64,000 bases of DNA from WHSW01 sp963781265 (GCA_963781265.1 CAWAFH010000003.1:248001-312000), one strand, 5' to 3'; counted from the first letter of the stretch, positions 15,993-25,347 are shown. Notes: generated by a model not told the origin, from the sequence alone. Numbers and translations are program-made.

Positions 15993-17522
15993 ATGGAGCG
16001 TTGGCTCGAGCCGCTTTACGACGCCGAAGCGATGCGGGCCGTCGACTCGTGGGCGATCGAGGGGGCGGGGGTCCCGTCGCTGGAGCTGATGGAGACCGCC
16101 GGCCGGGCGCTCGCCGAGGTGGCCGAGCGCCACGCGACCGGCGGGCCGGTCCGCGTCGTCTGCGGCAAGGGAAACAACGGCGGCGACGGGCTCGTCGCCG
16201 CCCGCCACCTCGCCGGCGCCGGGCACGAGGTGGAGGTGCTGCTGCTCTGGCCGGCCGCCGAGCTGTCGCCCGACGCGACCGCGAATCTCGACCGCTTCGA
16301 CGGTGAGGTGCGCGAGCTCGCCGTGGGTGAGGCGGAGGCCGCGCTGGCCGGTTCGGGGGTTGTGATCGACGCGATCTTCGGCACCGGCTTCAGCGGCGCG
16401 CCGCGCGACCCCGCCGCCGCCGCGATCGCCGCGGTCAACGAATGCGGGGCCCCCGTGGTCGCCGCGGACATCGCCTCCGGCGTCGACGCCTCGACCGGCG
16501 AGGTCGAGGGCGCGGCGATCGGCGCCGCGGCGACGGTCAGCTTTCACGCCGCGAAGCTCGGACACTGGATTGCGCCGGGCAAGCGCCACACGGGCGAGCT
16601 CGAGGTGGCGCCGATCGGGATCCCGGACGGTGCGCCCGACCGGCCCAGCGGTGGCCTCATCCGCACCTCGGTGCTCGGTCTGCTGGCCGGCCGCGGACCG
16701 GACTCGACCAAGTTCACCTCCGGGCAGGTGCTCGTCGCCGGTGGGTCACGCGGGCTGACGGGCGCCCCCTGCATGGCCTCCACCGCGGCCACCCGGGCCG
16801 GGGCGGGCTACGCGACCGTCGCCGTTCCGGCGGAGCTCGAGCCCATCTTCGAGGCGAAGCTGACCGAGGTGATGTCGGTCGCCTGCCCGAGCGAAGACGG
16901 CGGCTTCAGCGCCGCGGCCGCCGACCCGATCACAGCCGCCGCGGAGCGCGCGGCGGCGGTCGTGCTGGGCCCCGGGATCGGCCGCGCGGCGCCGGTCGCC
17001 GAGCTGGTCGCCGCGCTGCTTCCCCGGATCGAGGCGCCGCTCGTCCTCGACGCCGACGGCCTCAACGCCATCGCCGGGCGGCTCGAGCTGATCGCTGCCC
17101 GCACGGCGCCGACCGTCCTCACCCCGCACGCCGGGGAGCTCGCCCGGCTGCTGGGCCTCGAGTCGGCGGAGGTCAACGCTCGGCGGCTCGAGCTGGCGCG
17201 CGAGGCGGCGAGGCAGGCCGACGCGATCGTCGTGCTCAAGGGCGACGACACGATCGTCGCCGCGCCCGGCGAGGTGCCGATCGTCAACGGCCTCGCCAGC
17301 CCGGCGCTGGCGACGGCGGGCACCGGCGACGTCCTCAGCGGCATGATCGCGGCGCTGCTCGCTCGCGGGCTCGAGGCGCGCGCCGCCGCCGCCGCGGCCG
17401 TCCATGCCCACACCCGCGCCGGCCGCCTCGCCGCCGCCGCGATCGGCGCACCCGAGTCGGTGATCGCCACCGACGTCATCGAGTCGATCGCCGCCGCCCT
17501 TCGCCCCGGGGTCGACGCTTGA
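15993..17522 (+). CDS. nnr: Bifunctional NAD(P)H-hydrate epimerase/dehydratase
   Basis: 509 residues with both Nnr domains. The N-terminal epimerase (YjeF_N, to about 210) has the VRVVCGKGNNGGDGLVAAR loop and the catalytic Asp in VIDAIFGTG. The C-terminal ribokinase-like ADP-dependent dehydratase has VLDADGLNAI and the LATAGTGDVLSGMIAALLA anion-hole motif. It repairs hydrated NADH/NADPH. TACGCT at 15980-15985 lies 7 nt before the ATG. The stop overlaps the TTGA at which alr can start. Confidence 0.95.
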   Translation: MERWLEPLYDAEAMRAVDSWAIEGAGVPSLELMETAGRALAEVAERHATGGPVRVVCGKGNNGGDGLVAARHLAGAGHEVEVLLLWPAAELSPDATANLDRFDGEVRELAVGEAEAALAGSGVVIDAIFGTGFSGAPRDPAAAAIAAVNECGAPVVAADIASGVDASTGEVEGAAIGAAATVSFHAAKLGHWIAPGKRHTGELEVAPIGIPDGAPDRPSGGLIRTSVLGLLAGRGPDSTKFTSGQVLVAGGSRGLTGAPCMASTAATRAGAGYATVAVPAELEPIFEAKLTEVMSVACPSEDGGFSAAAADPITAAAERAAAVVLGPGIGRAAPVAELVAALLPRIEAPLVLDADGLNAIAGRLELIAARTAPTVLTPHAGELARLLGLESAEVNARRLELAREAARQADAIVVLKGDDTIVAAPGEVPIVNGLASPALATAGTGDVLSGMIAALLARGLEARAAAAAAVHAHTRAGRLAAAAIGAPESVIATDVIESIAAALRPGVDA

Positions 17523-18634
17523 GGGCTCGGGCCGTGATCGATGCCGCCGCGATCGAGCGCAACTGCCGGCGACTGGGCGCCGAGCTCGGTCCCGAGACGG
17601 CGCTGTGCGCGGTGGTCAAGGCCGACGGTTACGGGCACGGCGCTGTTCCGGCCGCCGCGGCGGCCCTCGCGGGCGGCGCCTCCTGGCTCGCCGTCGCCGC
17701 CGCGGCAGAGGTGGTGGAGCTGCGCGGCGAGCTGGCGGAGCGCGCCCGGCTGCTGGTGCTCGGCGCGATGGCCCCCGCCGAGCTCGACCTGGCGCTCGGG
17801 GCGGGCGCCGACCTCGCCGTGTGGCGCGCCGGCTTTCTGGACCTGGTCGCGGCGCGCGGCCGCGAGCTGGGCGTCCGCCCCCAGGTGCACGTCAAGTACG
17901 ACAGCGGCATGGGGCGGCTCGGCGAGCGGGATCCCGACGTGGTCGCCGAGCTGGCGCGAGCCGCGGCGGCGAGCCCCGACGTCGACCTCGTCGGCTTCTG
18001 GACCCATTTCGCGACGGCCGACGAGGACGACGCCGGGTTCCTCGAGCGGCAGCTCGACCGCTTCCTCGAGGTCGCGTCGCCGCTGCGCGACGAGCTCGGC
18101 GTGATGCTGCACGCGGCCAACAGCGCCGCGACGCTGCGCGAGCCGCGCGCCCACCTCGACATGGTCCGCTGCGGGGTGGCGATCTACGGGCTCGACCCGT
18201 TCGGCGTCGACCCCGCCGCGCGCGGGCTGGAGCCGGCGCTCGAGCTGCGCTCCTACGTCGCGGACGTCAAGCGCTTCGAGCCCGGCGATTCGGCCGGCTA
18301 CGGGCGCACCTGGACCGCGACCCGGCCGACCTCGGTCGGGGTGCTGCCGATCGGGTACGGCGACGGGGTCCGCCGAGCGCTGTCCAACGACGCGGACGTG
18401 CTGATCGGCGGCCGCCGCTATCCGCTCGTCGGCACCGTGTCGATGGACAACATGACCGTCGATCTCGGCCCCGATCCCGAGGTCGAGCCGGGCGCAGAGG
18501 CCGTTCTGATCGGCGTCCAGGGCGGCGAGCGGGTCCTCGCCGAGGAACTCGCCGAGCGCCTGGCGACGATCAACTACGAGATCACCTGCGGGATCTCGCC
18601 ACGGGTCCCGCGCGAGCTCGCCGGCTCCCGATGA
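17519..18634 (+). CDS. alr: Alanine racemase
   Basis: About 370 residues, full length. The PLP-binding Lys is in AVVKADGYGHGA near the N-terminus. The AGYGRTW segment and the VLPIGYGDGVRRALSN region follow, and the beta-barrel DNMTVDLG motif is near the C-terminus. It makes D-alanine for peptidoglycan. Start is TTG 17519 (overlapping the nnr stop) or GTG 17534; neither has a strong ribosome site, and coupling to nnr is likely. The 3' end overlaps cca as ATGA. Confidence 0.94.
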   Translation: MRARAVIDAAAIERNCRRLGAELGPETALCAVVKADGYGHGAVPAAAAALAGGASWLAVAAAAEVVELRGELAERARLLVLGAMAPAELDLALGAGADLAVWRAGFLDLVAARGRELGVRPQVHVKYDSGMGRLGERDPDVVAELARAAAASPDVDLVGFWTHFATADEDDAGFLERQLDRFLEVASPLRDELGVMLHAANSAATLREPRAHLDMVRCGVAIYGLDPFGVDPAARGLEPALELRSYVADVKRFEPGDSAGYGRTWTATRPTSVGVLPIGYGDGVRRALSNDADVLIGGRRYPLVGTVSMDNMTVDLGPDPEVEPGAEAVLIGVQGGERVLAEELAERLATINYEITCGISPRVPRELAGSR

Positions 18635-20076
18635 GCGCCGCCGCGCCGCAGCTGGACTCGCCCGCGGCGGCCGCGGCGCGGGTCGCGCTCGCGGACTGGC
18701 CGGGCGCCTGGGCGGTCGGCGGGGCGGTTCGCGACGCGCTGCTCGGCCGCCCCGTCGTCGACCTCGACCTCGTCGTCGCCGGGGACGAGCGCGACGCCGC
18801 ACGCCGGATCGCGGCCGAAGCGGGCGGGCCGGCGTTTGAGCTGTCATCGGAATTCGGGACCTGGAGGGCGCTGGCCGGCGACCGCTCCTGGCACGTCGAC
18901 GTCAGCCGCCTGCGCGGCGATTCGATCGAGGCCGACCTCGGCGAGCGCGACTTCACCATCAACGCGCTCGCGCTCGCGCTCACCGATCCGGCCGGGATCA
19001 TCGATCCGCACGGCGGGGTCCCCGACCTCGAGGCGCGGCTCCTGCGTCCGGTGTCCGAGCGCTCCCTCGCCGACGACCCGCTGCGCATCCTGCGCTCGGC
19101 GCGACTCGGCGCCGAGCTCGGGTTCGAGCTCGACGCCGAGACCGTGCGCCTCGCCCGCGACTCCGCCTCGCGTGCCGCCGAGCCCGCGGGCGAGCGCCAG
19201 CTCGCCGAGCTGCGGCTGCTGCTTGCCGGCCCGGCGCCGCTGCGCGGGCTCGAGCTGCTCGACGAGCTCGGCGCCACCGCCGCGGTGCTGCCGGAGCTCG
19301 AGGGGCTGCGCGGCGTCGCGCAGAACCCGAATCACCACCTGGACGTCCACGGCCACACGCTCGAGGTGCTCGCCAACCTGCTCGAGGTCGAGTCCGACCT
19401 CGACCGATACGCGGGCGACGCGGCGATCGAGGTCCGGGCGTTGCTCGCCGAGCCGCTCGGGGACGAGCTCAGCCGCGGCGACGCGCTGCGCTTCGGCGCA
19501 GTCCTTCACGACTGCGGCAAACCCGCCACCCGCGCCGAGCACGAGGGCGGCTTCGTCTCCTTCGTCGGCCACGACCGCGAGGGCGCGCGGATCGTGGCCA
19601 CGGCGTGCGCGCGCCTGAAGACCAGCCGGGCGGTCTCGCGCCACCTGCAGGCGCTCACGCTGCACCACCTTCACCTCGGCTTCATGACCCACGAGCGGCC
19701 GCTGACCAGGGCGCGGCTCTACGACTACCTGAAGCTGACCGCCCCGGTCGCCGCCGACGTCACCCTGCTCACGGTCGCCGACCGGCTTGCCGCGCGGGGC
19801 ACGGGCCCGACCGCGACACCGGAGATGATCGAGGCCCACCTCGAGCTCGCCCGCGAGGTGCTGCCGGCGGCCCTGGCCTGGCACCGCGACGGCCCCCCGA
19901 AACCCCCGATCGCCGGTGATGAGCTGGCGGCAGCGGTCGGAATCGAGCCGGGGCCCGAGCTGGGCAGGCTCCTGGATGAGATCGAGCAGGCGGTGTTCGT
20001 CGGCGAGGTGGGGACTGCCGAGGACGCGATTGAATTCGCGAAGCCGCTCGCCGCTCGCCGCTCGCCGCTCGAGTAG
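18631..20076 (+). CDS. cca: CCA tRNA nucleotidyltransferase / poly(A) polymerase family, with HD domain
   Basis: 481 residues. The head has the class II nucleotidyltransferase motif GGAVRDALLGR and the catalytic Asp pair in DLDLVVAG, followed by GERDFTINALALAL and the RRL-type DPLRILRSARLGAELGF region. An HD phosphohydrolase domain follows (VLHDCGKP). It most likely adds or repairs the tRNA 3' CCA end. The last six codons before the stop are written in the GCCGCTC heptamer repeat (ARRSPLE), so the C-terminus is probably not conserved. Confidence 0.88.
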   Translation: MSAAAPQLDSPAAAAARVALADWPGAWAVGGAVRDALLGRPVVDLDLVVAGDERDAARRIAAEAGGPAFELSSEFGTWRALAGDRSWHVDVSRLRGDSIEADLGERDFTINALALALTDPAGIIDPHGGVPDLEARLLRPVSERSLADDPLRILRSARLGAELGFELDAETVRLARDSASRAAEPAGERQLAELRLLLAGPAPLRGLELLDELGATAAVLPELEGLRGVAQNPNHHLDVHGHTLEVLANLLEVESDLDRYAGDAAIEVRALLAEPLGDELSRGDALRFGAVLHDCGKPATRAEHEGGFVSFVGHDREGARIVATACARLKTSRAVSRHLQALTLHHLHLGFMTHERPLTRARLYDYLKLTAPVAADVTLLTVADRLAARGTGPTATPEMIEAHLELAREVLPAALAWHRDGPPKPPIAGDELAAAVGIEPGPELGRLLDEIEQAVFVGEVGTAEDAIEFAKPLAARRSPLE

Positions 20077-20104
20077 CTGTTCGAGCGCCGAGCGCCGAGC
20101 GGCG
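20043..20104. repeat. GCCGCTC heptamer repeat
   Basis: Four perfect tandem GCCGCTC units (20043-20070) end the cca gene, then diverged GAGCGCC/GAGCGGC units continue on the other side (20083-20104). GCCGCTC is the reverse complement of GAGCGGC, the unit found at 32135, 42319 and 54343. Confidence 0.8.
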
Positions 20105-20132
20105 GTCGGCGGTTCCCCAATACCCTCCCGCC

Positions 20133-20564
20133 ATGCCAGAGCACGCCGGCGCCAACTGCATCTTCTGCGCGATCGTCGGCGGCGACGCGCCCGCCGAGAT
20201 CGTCGATTCCGACGAGCACACGATCGCCTTCATGGACATCAACCCGGCCGTGCCGGGGCACGCTCTGGTGATCCCGCGCCGCCACTCGCCGGACCTGCTG
20301 GAGATCTCCCCGGATGACCTCGAGCACACGATCGTCGCGGCCAAGCGCCTCGCCGAGCGGCTGCGCGACACGCTGCACCCGGAGGGCTTCAACGTGATCA
20401 ACGCCTGCGGCGCCGCCGCCTGGCAGACCGTGTTCCATTTCCACCTGCACGTCGTGCCGCGCCGCGCCGATGACCCGCTCGAGCTCCCCTGGGTGCCGAG
20501 CCCGGGCGACCCCGGCGAGATCAGCGCGACCGCCAGGAGAATCAGAGGAGACAGCGATGAGTGA
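20133..20564 (+). CDS. HIT-family nucleotide hydrolase
   Basis: 143 residues. It starts with the CIFCAIV Zn/structural motif, has the IPRRH segment and the histidine triad HFHLHVV with the nucleophilic His near residue 110. HIT proteins of this Hint type hydrolyse purine nucleoside phosphoramidates or AMP-linked adducts. TACCCT at 20121-20126 is 6 nt before the ATG (leaderless). The 3' end overlaps the enoyl-CoA hydratase gene by 8 nt. Confidence 0.9.
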   Translation: MPEHAGANCIFCAIVGGDAPAEIVDSDEHTIAFMDINPAVPGHALVIPRRHSPDLLEISPDDLEHTIVAAKRLAERLRDTLHPEGFNVINACGAAAWQTVFHFHLHVVPRRADDPLELPWVPSPGDPGEISATARRIRGDSDE

Positions 20565-21348
20565 GCCGACGATCAAGCTCGAGCGCGACGGTGCGGTGGC
20601 GAAGGTGGTGCTCTGCAACCCGCCGCTCAACCTGTTCACCGACAACGCCTTCAACGAGCTGATGGACTGCCTCGACCAGGTCGAGGGCTCCGACGCCCGG
20701 GCGCTGGTCTGGTGCGCCGAGGGCGACATCTTCACCGGCGGCGTCGACGTGCACGCCTTCCAGGCGATCGTCGACGCCGACTCGCCCGAGGCGGCGAGCG
20801 GGATGGCCGGGCCGCTGATCGAGGGCGTGCAGCGGCTGGAGGCGCTCGAGATCCCGACGATCGCCCTGGTCCACGGGCTCTGCCTCACCGCCGGGCTCGA
20901 GGTCGCGCTCGGCTGCGACATCTTCTGGGCCGAGGAGTCGTCGAAGTTCGGCCTCGTCGAGGCGGTCGTGGGGCTGACGCCGGGCGCCGGCGGGACGCAG
21001 CGGATGGCCGAGCGCGCCGGCCCGGGCCGGGCGCGCGAGTTCGTGATGACGGGCGGCCTCTACGACGCCGGGACGCTGGAGCGCTGGGGGGTCATCAACC
21101 GGGTCGTCCCCGACGGCACCGTGCACGAGAAGGGGCTGCGGTTCGCGGCGCGCCTGGCGGCCGGTCCGACGAAGGCCCACGCCGCGACGAAGCGGATCGT
21201 CCGCGCGTTCAGCGACGGCGGGATCGAGCGCGCCGACGCCGTCACCCCCGGCCAGTTCGCCGAGCTTTTCAAGAGCGAGGACCTGCAGGGCGCGGTGCGC
21301 TCGTTCCTTGCAGACGGGCCTGGGAAAGCCAAGTTCGAGGGCAAGTAG
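20557..21348 (+). CDS. Enoyl-CoA hydratase/isomerase family protein
   Basis: 263 residues of crotonase fold. It has the oxyanion-hole segment CAEGDIFTGGVDVHAF and the second oxyanion region GLCLTAGLEVALGCD, then FGLVEAVVGLTPGAGGTQR, where the catalytic Glu of hydratases is expected. Full length with the C-terminal trimerisation helix. ATG 20557 follows AGAGGAG. The substrate is unknown; the main fatty-acid oxidation cluster is at 47.8-53.2 kb. Confidence 0.85.
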   Translation: MSEPTIKLERDGAVAKVVLCNPPLNLFTDNAFNELMDCLDQVEGSDARALVWCAEGDIFTGGVDVHAFQAIVDADSPEAASGMAGPLIEGVQRLEALEIPTIALVHGLCLTAGLEVALGCDIFWAEESSKFGLVEAVVGLTPGAGGTQRMAERAGPGRAREFVMTGGLYDAGTLERWGVINRVVPDGTVHEKGLRFAARLAAGPTKAHAATKRIVRAFSDGGIERADAVTPGQFAELFKSEDLQGAVRSFLADGPGKAKFEGK

Positions 21349-21368
21349 CCGCTACCCTCACCCGGCGC

Positions 21369-21587
21369 ATGGGCAAAGAAGAGAAGATCGAGATGGAGGG
21401 CGAGGTCACGGAGGCCCTCCCGAACACGATGTTCAAGGTGAAGCTCGACAACGACCACGAGGTCCTCGGGCACATCTCGGGCAAGATGCGACGCCACTAC
21501 ATCCGCATCCTCCCGGGCGACCGGGTCAAGATCGAGCTCTCGCCGTACGACCTGGACCGCGGCCGGATCACCTACCGCTACAAGTAG
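21369..21587 (+). CDS. infA: Translation initiation factor IF-1
   Basis: 72 residues, the canonical S1/OB-fold IF-1 (KEEKIEMEGEVTEALPN to DLDRGRITYRYK). Unusually it stands alone: the genes that normally follow in actinobacteria (rpmJ, rpsM, rpsK) are absent, and the gene ends in a terminator shared with a convergent hydrolase gene. TACCCT lies 10 nt before the ATG. Confidence 0.97.
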   Translation: MGKEEKIEMEGEVTEALPNTMFKVKLDNDHEVLGHISGKMRRHYIRILPGDRVKIELSPYDLDRGRITYRYK

Positions 21588-21613
21588 CGGCCCGATCGCA
21601 GCAGGGACCGCTA
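21585..21613. terminator. Bidirectional terminator containing both stop codons
   Basis: TAGCGGCCC (21585-21593) pairs with GGGACCGCTA (21604-21613) with one mismatch or bulge. The left TAG is the stop of infA and the right CTA is the stop of the convergent glycoside hydrolase gene, so both genes end inside one stem. Confidence 0.55.
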
Positions 21614-22804
21614 TCCACGCCGGACCGGGGTTTCGCCGTCGAGCGGCTCCGCCAGCTCGAGGATGAGGCTCGTCCACGCGAACTCGCGCGCCCCGAGCCC
21701 CTCGCCGGTGTACGGGTCGTAGTACTCGCGCAGGCCCTCGCGCAGCACGAGGCCCGAGAGTCGCTCGGCCATCAGCGCGGCCTCGGCCTCGTAGCCGAGG
21801 CGGCGCATCCCGATCCACAGCATCCAGGCGGCGTTGATCCACGTCGGGCCGCGCCAGTAGCGCAGCTTCCAGCCCGGGCCCCGGTTCGGCTCGAAGGTCG
21901 GCTCCTGGGCGGAAACCGACGGCGGCGGGTTGTTGAGCCAGTAGCGCTGCGGGTCGAGCAGGTGCTCGCGGACCAGCCGGTGGCCGATCTCGTCGGGCAG
22001 GTCCGGGAGGGCGAGCGGGGAGAGGGCGGCCCAGGTCGAGACGGCGGGCCGAGCGCCGCCCGGTTGCACCTCGTCGAGGAAGAGCCCGCGACGCTCGTCC
22101 CAGAGGCGATCGACGATCGCCGGTGTGATCGACGGCTCGCCCGCGGAGATCCGCGCCAGGCCCCAGAGCACGTTGGTCATCACCTCGCACAGCACCGGCC
22201 AGCCGCGGTCGCGGATCCGCCGCGCGTCCCAGCCGAGGCGCCGGTTGCGGGCCACCAGCAGCGGGAAGCCGTAGCCGCCGTGCTTCAGCCGCCCCCAGAC
22301 CGGGTCGAACTTCGGCGACGAGTCGAGCCCCGACTCGTCGGGCTGAACCAGCCACAGCAGGCCGTCGCCATCGAGATCGCGGTTGGCGCGAAGCCACTCG
22401 TGGTGGGTGGCGATCCGCGGCTCGGCGGCCGGGTCGCCGACCGCCAGCCTCCACGCCCAGGCGAGCAGCGGCGGCTGGATCGTCCCGGTCATCTCCGCGT
22501 GGCGCGAGGTGACGTTGTAGTAGACGAGCCGCCGGAAGCTGAGCGGCTGGTCCCAGAAGACCACGTGGCCGATGAACCCGTCCGGGCGCATCGCGTTGAG
22601 CAGCGTCTCGAGCTCGGCCCGCGGGCGCGCGCGGTCGAAGCGCCGCCACACGATCGCCGCGAAGCAGGAGTCCCAGTACCACTGCCACGGATAGCGGGTC
22701 GGGCTCGGCCGCGTGTACGAGTAGGGGACGCCGCGGCGCTCGCCCTCGGCGTGGGAGGCCTGCAGGACCGCGTGGCAGCGCTCGGCGAGCTCGCCGCTCG
22801 TCAT
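21611..22804 (-). CDS. Glycoside hydrolase, (alpha/alpha)6-barrel (MGH1/GH63-like)
   Basis: 397 residues of an alpha-helical toroid glycosidase. The YPWQWYWDSCFAAIVWRRFD segment near residue 40 is the WDS-type substrate pocket shared by GH37/GH63/GH65-like and mannosylglycerate-hydrolase-like enzymes. The GPTWINAAWMLWIGMRRLGY helix and a late EYYDPYTGEG segment (likely catalytic acid or base region) follow. Likely substrate: an alpha-glucoside or mannosylglycerate-type osmolyte. ATG 22804 overlaps the stop of the upstream ABC permease (ATGA), so it is co-expressed with the exporter. No signal peptide is seen, so it should be cytoplasmic. Confidence 0.75.
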   Translation of the reverse strand: MTSGELAERCHAVLQASHAEGERRGVPYSYTRPSPTRYPWQWYWDSCFAAIVWRRFDRARPRAELETLLNAMRPDGFIGHVVFWDQPLSFRRLVYYNVTSRHAEMTGTIQPPLLAWAWRLAVGDPAAEPRIATHHEWLRANRDLDGDGLLWLVQPDESGLDSSPKFDPVWGRLKHGGYGFPLLVARNRRLGWDARRIRDRGWPVLCEVMTNVLWGLARISAGEPSITPAIVDRLWDERRGLFLDEVQPGGARPAVSTWAALSPLALPDLPDEIGHRLVREHLLDPQRYWLNNPPPSVSAQEPTFEPNRGPGWKLRYWRGPTWINAAWMLWIGMRRLGYEAEAALMAERLSGLVLREGLREYYDPYTGEGLGAREFAWTSLILELAEPLDGETPVRRG

Positions 22805-23574
22805 TCCGCGGTGCGGTTCATGCCGCGCAGCGCGAAGACGACGAGGATCGCCAGCAGCCCGGCGAGCGCGACGATCGCGGGCCACGTCCCGGCCCAGGTG
22901 ATCGTCTCGCCGACGAACCCCTGGCGGGCTGCGTCCACGACCTGGGTCAGCGGGTTGATCCTGGCGATAGCGGCGAGCCAGCCCTGCAGGAGCGCCAGCG
23001 GCGCGTAGGCGGTCGTGGTCAGCACGAGGATGAACATCCCCGCCTGCATCAGCGGCGCGGCGCTCTGCGTCTTGTAGCGCAGCGCCAGCGTCACGCCCCA
23101 GCAGGCGGCGATCGTCCCGGTGCCCATCACGCACAGCAACGCCAGCAGCAGGCCGCCGAGCCCGGGCCACCCGACCCCGATCGCGAAGCCGACCGTGAGC
23201 AGGACGGCCGCCGGGATCAGCGAGCGCAGGCTGGCCGAGATCACCATCCCCGCCAGCAGCGCCGGGCGCGAGGCCGGCGAGGCGAGCAGGCGGTCGAACC
23301 AGCCCTGCTCGATGTCGCGCGCGAGGTTGACCCCGGTGGCCGCGCCGGTGAAGCCGGCGCCCTGGAGCATGCTCACCGGGATGATGAAGCTCTGATAGCT
23401 GTCGGTGTCGAAGCCGCGCAGGTCGGTCAGATTGCCGAACACCGAGGTCAGGCCGAGGAAGAAGATCGTGGGGGCGAGCACGCCGGGGATCGCCGCCCCG
23501 GGAACCCGCAGGAGCTCGTTCGCGGCGCGGCGGATCAGCGCGCGCACGGTGGCGAGGTCGGCGGCGAGGCCCAT
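22801..23574 (-). CDS. ABC-2 type transporter permease (second)
   Basis: 257 residues with six hydrophobic helices and the ABC-2 (DrrB-like) layout: the LTSVFGNLTDLRGFDTDSY loop after helix 1, GWFDRLLASPASRPALLAGM in the middle, and the NPLTQVVDAAR motif before the last helix. It pairs with the upstream permease and ATPase as an exporter. It follows the first permease by about 50 nt. Confidence 0.85.
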   Translation of the reverse strand: MGLAADLATVRALIRRAANELLRVPGAAIPGVLAPTIFFLGLTSVFGNLTDLRGFDTDSYQSFIIPVSMLQGAGFTGAATGVNLARDIEQGWFDRLLASPASRPALLAGMVISASLRSLIPAAVLLTVGFAIGVGWPGLGGLLLALLCVMGTGTIAACWGVTLALRYKTQSAAPLMQAGMFILVLTTTAYAPLALLQGWLAAIARINPLTQVVDAARQGFVGETITWAGTWPAIVALAGLLAILVVFALRGMNRTAE

Positions 23575-23626
23575 CAGCCAGGCGCCTCATCAGCGGCGCG
23601 GCTCTGCATCGCTTCGCTCCGCATCG

Positions 23627-24412
23627 CTAGCCCACCCGCAGCCGGCGTCGCAGGGCGATGGCGCTGAGCACGAACGAGATCCCACCGACGAGCGCGAGCG
23701 CGCCGAAGGCCTTGAGCACCGTCTCCGCGCTCAGCGCCCCGATCACCGGCTCGCGGATCCCCTCGACGATGAAGGAGAGCGGGTTGTACTCGGCGATCGA
23801 GGCCGCGGGCTCGAGGAGCAGGTTGACCGGGAAGAAGGCGCTCGAGAGAAAGAGGATCACGAAGATCAGCGGGAACAGCCCCTGGACCACCGACGCCTGG
23901 CCGGTGTAGAGCGCGATCGCCGCGCTGAGCCCGCCGAAGGCGACCGCCGCGAGCGAGGTGAACACGATCATCAGCAGCATCCCCGGGACGCCGAGCTCGA
24001 ACGAGGCGCCGAAGATCAGGCCGATCGCGATGAACCAGAGCGCGCTCACCGCGCCGAGGACGAAGGTCCCGGCGAGCCGGCCGAGGACGATCGCGAACCG
24101 CGAGATCGGCGCCGCCAGCAGGCGATCGGTGAACCCCATCTCCAGGTCGACCGCGAGCGCGATTCCGCCCGAGTTGCCGGCGAGCAGCGTCGATTGGAGC
24201 ATCGCCCCGGCGAGCATGAAGCTCAGGAAGTTGTCGACCTGGGGGAAGCCGGGCAGGTCGACCGCCTGGCCGGCGCCGCCGGTCTGGATCGCGAGCAGGA
24301 GCGTCGGGAAGATGACGATCGGCGAGACCAGCTGCGGGCGGCGGAACGTCTGCTTGACCGAGCGCGAGCCGAGCGCGAGAACGACGCGCCCGTTCGCGAC
24401 GAGGGCGTTCAC
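23627..24412 (-). CDS. ABC-2 type transporter permease (first)
   Basis: 261 residues, six hydrophobic helices, with MGFTDRLLAAPISRFAIVLG and the YNPLSFIVEGIR motif before helix 6, both typical of DrrB-type permeases. GTG 24412 overlaps the ATPase stop as GTGA, so translation is coupled. Two different permeases with one ATPase indicate a heterodimeric exporter; the substrate (drug, lipid or glycan) is unknown. Confidence 0.87.
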   Translation of the reverse strand: MNALVANGRVVLALGSRSVKQTFRRPQLVSPIVIFPTLLLAIQTGGAGQAVDLPGFPQVDNFLSFMLAGAMLQSTLLAGNSGGIALAVDLEMGFTDRLLAAPISRFAIVLGRLAGTFVLGAVSALWFIAIGLIFGASFELGVPGMLLMIVFTSLAAVAFGGLSAAIALYTGQASVVQGLFPLIFVILFLSSAFFPVNLLLEPAASIAEYNPLSFIVEGIREPVIGALSAETVLKAFGALALVGGISFVLSAIALRRRLRVG

Positions 24413-25347
24413 CCGTCGTCTTCCAGGTGCTCGCCGGTCTTCGCGACGAAGACGTCGTCGAGGGTCGGCTCGACCAGCTCGAGCGAGTCGAACATGACCC
24501 CGGCGTCGTCGAGCGCGCGGACCACCCTGGCGACGTCGTTGGCGCCGCCGTCGAGCTCGACCAGGAGCTTCCCGTCGCGGGACGGCAGCAGCTCCCCGAG
24601 CGCGGCGCAGACCTCGTTGGCCCGCTCCTCGCCGCCGTCGATGATCCCGAGCTCGAGATGCGACTTGCCGACCTCGGCCTTGAGCGAGGTCGGTGTGCCC
24701 TCGGCCACGATCTTGCCGCCGCTGATGATCCCGACGCGGTCGGCGAGCTGGTCGGCCTCCTCGAGGTACTGGGTGGTGAGAAAGACGGTCGTGCCCTCGT
24801 CGTTGAGCCGGGAGACCTCCTCCCAGATGGCCTTGCGGCTGACCGGATCGAGGCCGGTGGTCGGCTCGTCGAGGAACAGGACCTCGGGCCCGTGGACGAG
24901 CGCCGAGGCCAGGTCGAGGCGCCGGCGCATGCCGCCCGAGTAGGTGCCGACCCGGCGGTCGGCGGCCTTGGTCAGCCCGACCCGCTCGAGCAGCGCGTCG
25001 CAGTCGCGCTCGGCCTCGGCGCCGATCAGCCCGTGCAGCGTCGCCTGCAGCCGGATCAGCTCGCGCCCGGTCATCAGCGGGTCGAGCGCCGCCTCCTGCA
25101 GCGCGACCCCGATCGAGCGCCGGACGGCGGCCGCATCCTCGACGACGTCGTGGCCGGCGACGGTCGCGCGCCCGCCGGTCGGGCGCAGGAGGGTGGTCAG
25201 CATTCGCACCGTGGTGGTCTTGCCGGCGCCGTTCGGGCCGAGAAACGCGTAGATCTCGCCCTCGGCGACCTCGAGGTCGACGCCGTCGACGGCCTTGATT
25301 TCCCCAGAGAACTCGCGCTCGAGCCCTGTTACCTCGATTGCAGGCAC
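24409..25347 (-). CDS. ABC transporter ATP-binding protein (DrrA-like)
   Basis: 312 residues. Walker A is GPNGAGKTTT, the signature is YSGGMRRRLDLA, Walker B is VLFLDEPTTGLD and the switch is FLTTQYLEEADQ. The C-terminal ~100 residues match the DrrA-type extension seen in daunorubicin-resistance exporters. It powers the two downstream permeases. TAGATT 8 nt before GTG 25347 suggests a leaderless start. Confidence 0.92.
   Translation of the reverse strand: MPAIEVTGLEREFSGEIKAVDGVDLEVAEGEIYAFLGPNGAGKTTTVRMLTTLLRPTGGRATVAGHDVVEDAAAVRRSIGVALQEAALDPLMTGRELIRLQATLHGLIGAEAERDCDALLERVGLTKAADRRVGTYSGGMRRRLDLASALVHGPEVLFLDEPTTGLDPVSRKAIWEEVSRLNDEGTTVFLTTQYLEEADQLADRVGIISGGKIVAEGTPTSLKAEVGKSHLELGIIDGGEERANEVCAALGELLPSRDGKLLVELDGGANDVARVVRALDDAGVMFDSLELVEPTLDDVFVAKTGEHLEDDG

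Noticed and set aside
16442..18600. Long open frame reading into alr from inside nnr
   Set aside because: Only the part from 17519 is alanine racemase; the earlier part is Arg-rich shadow of nnr.
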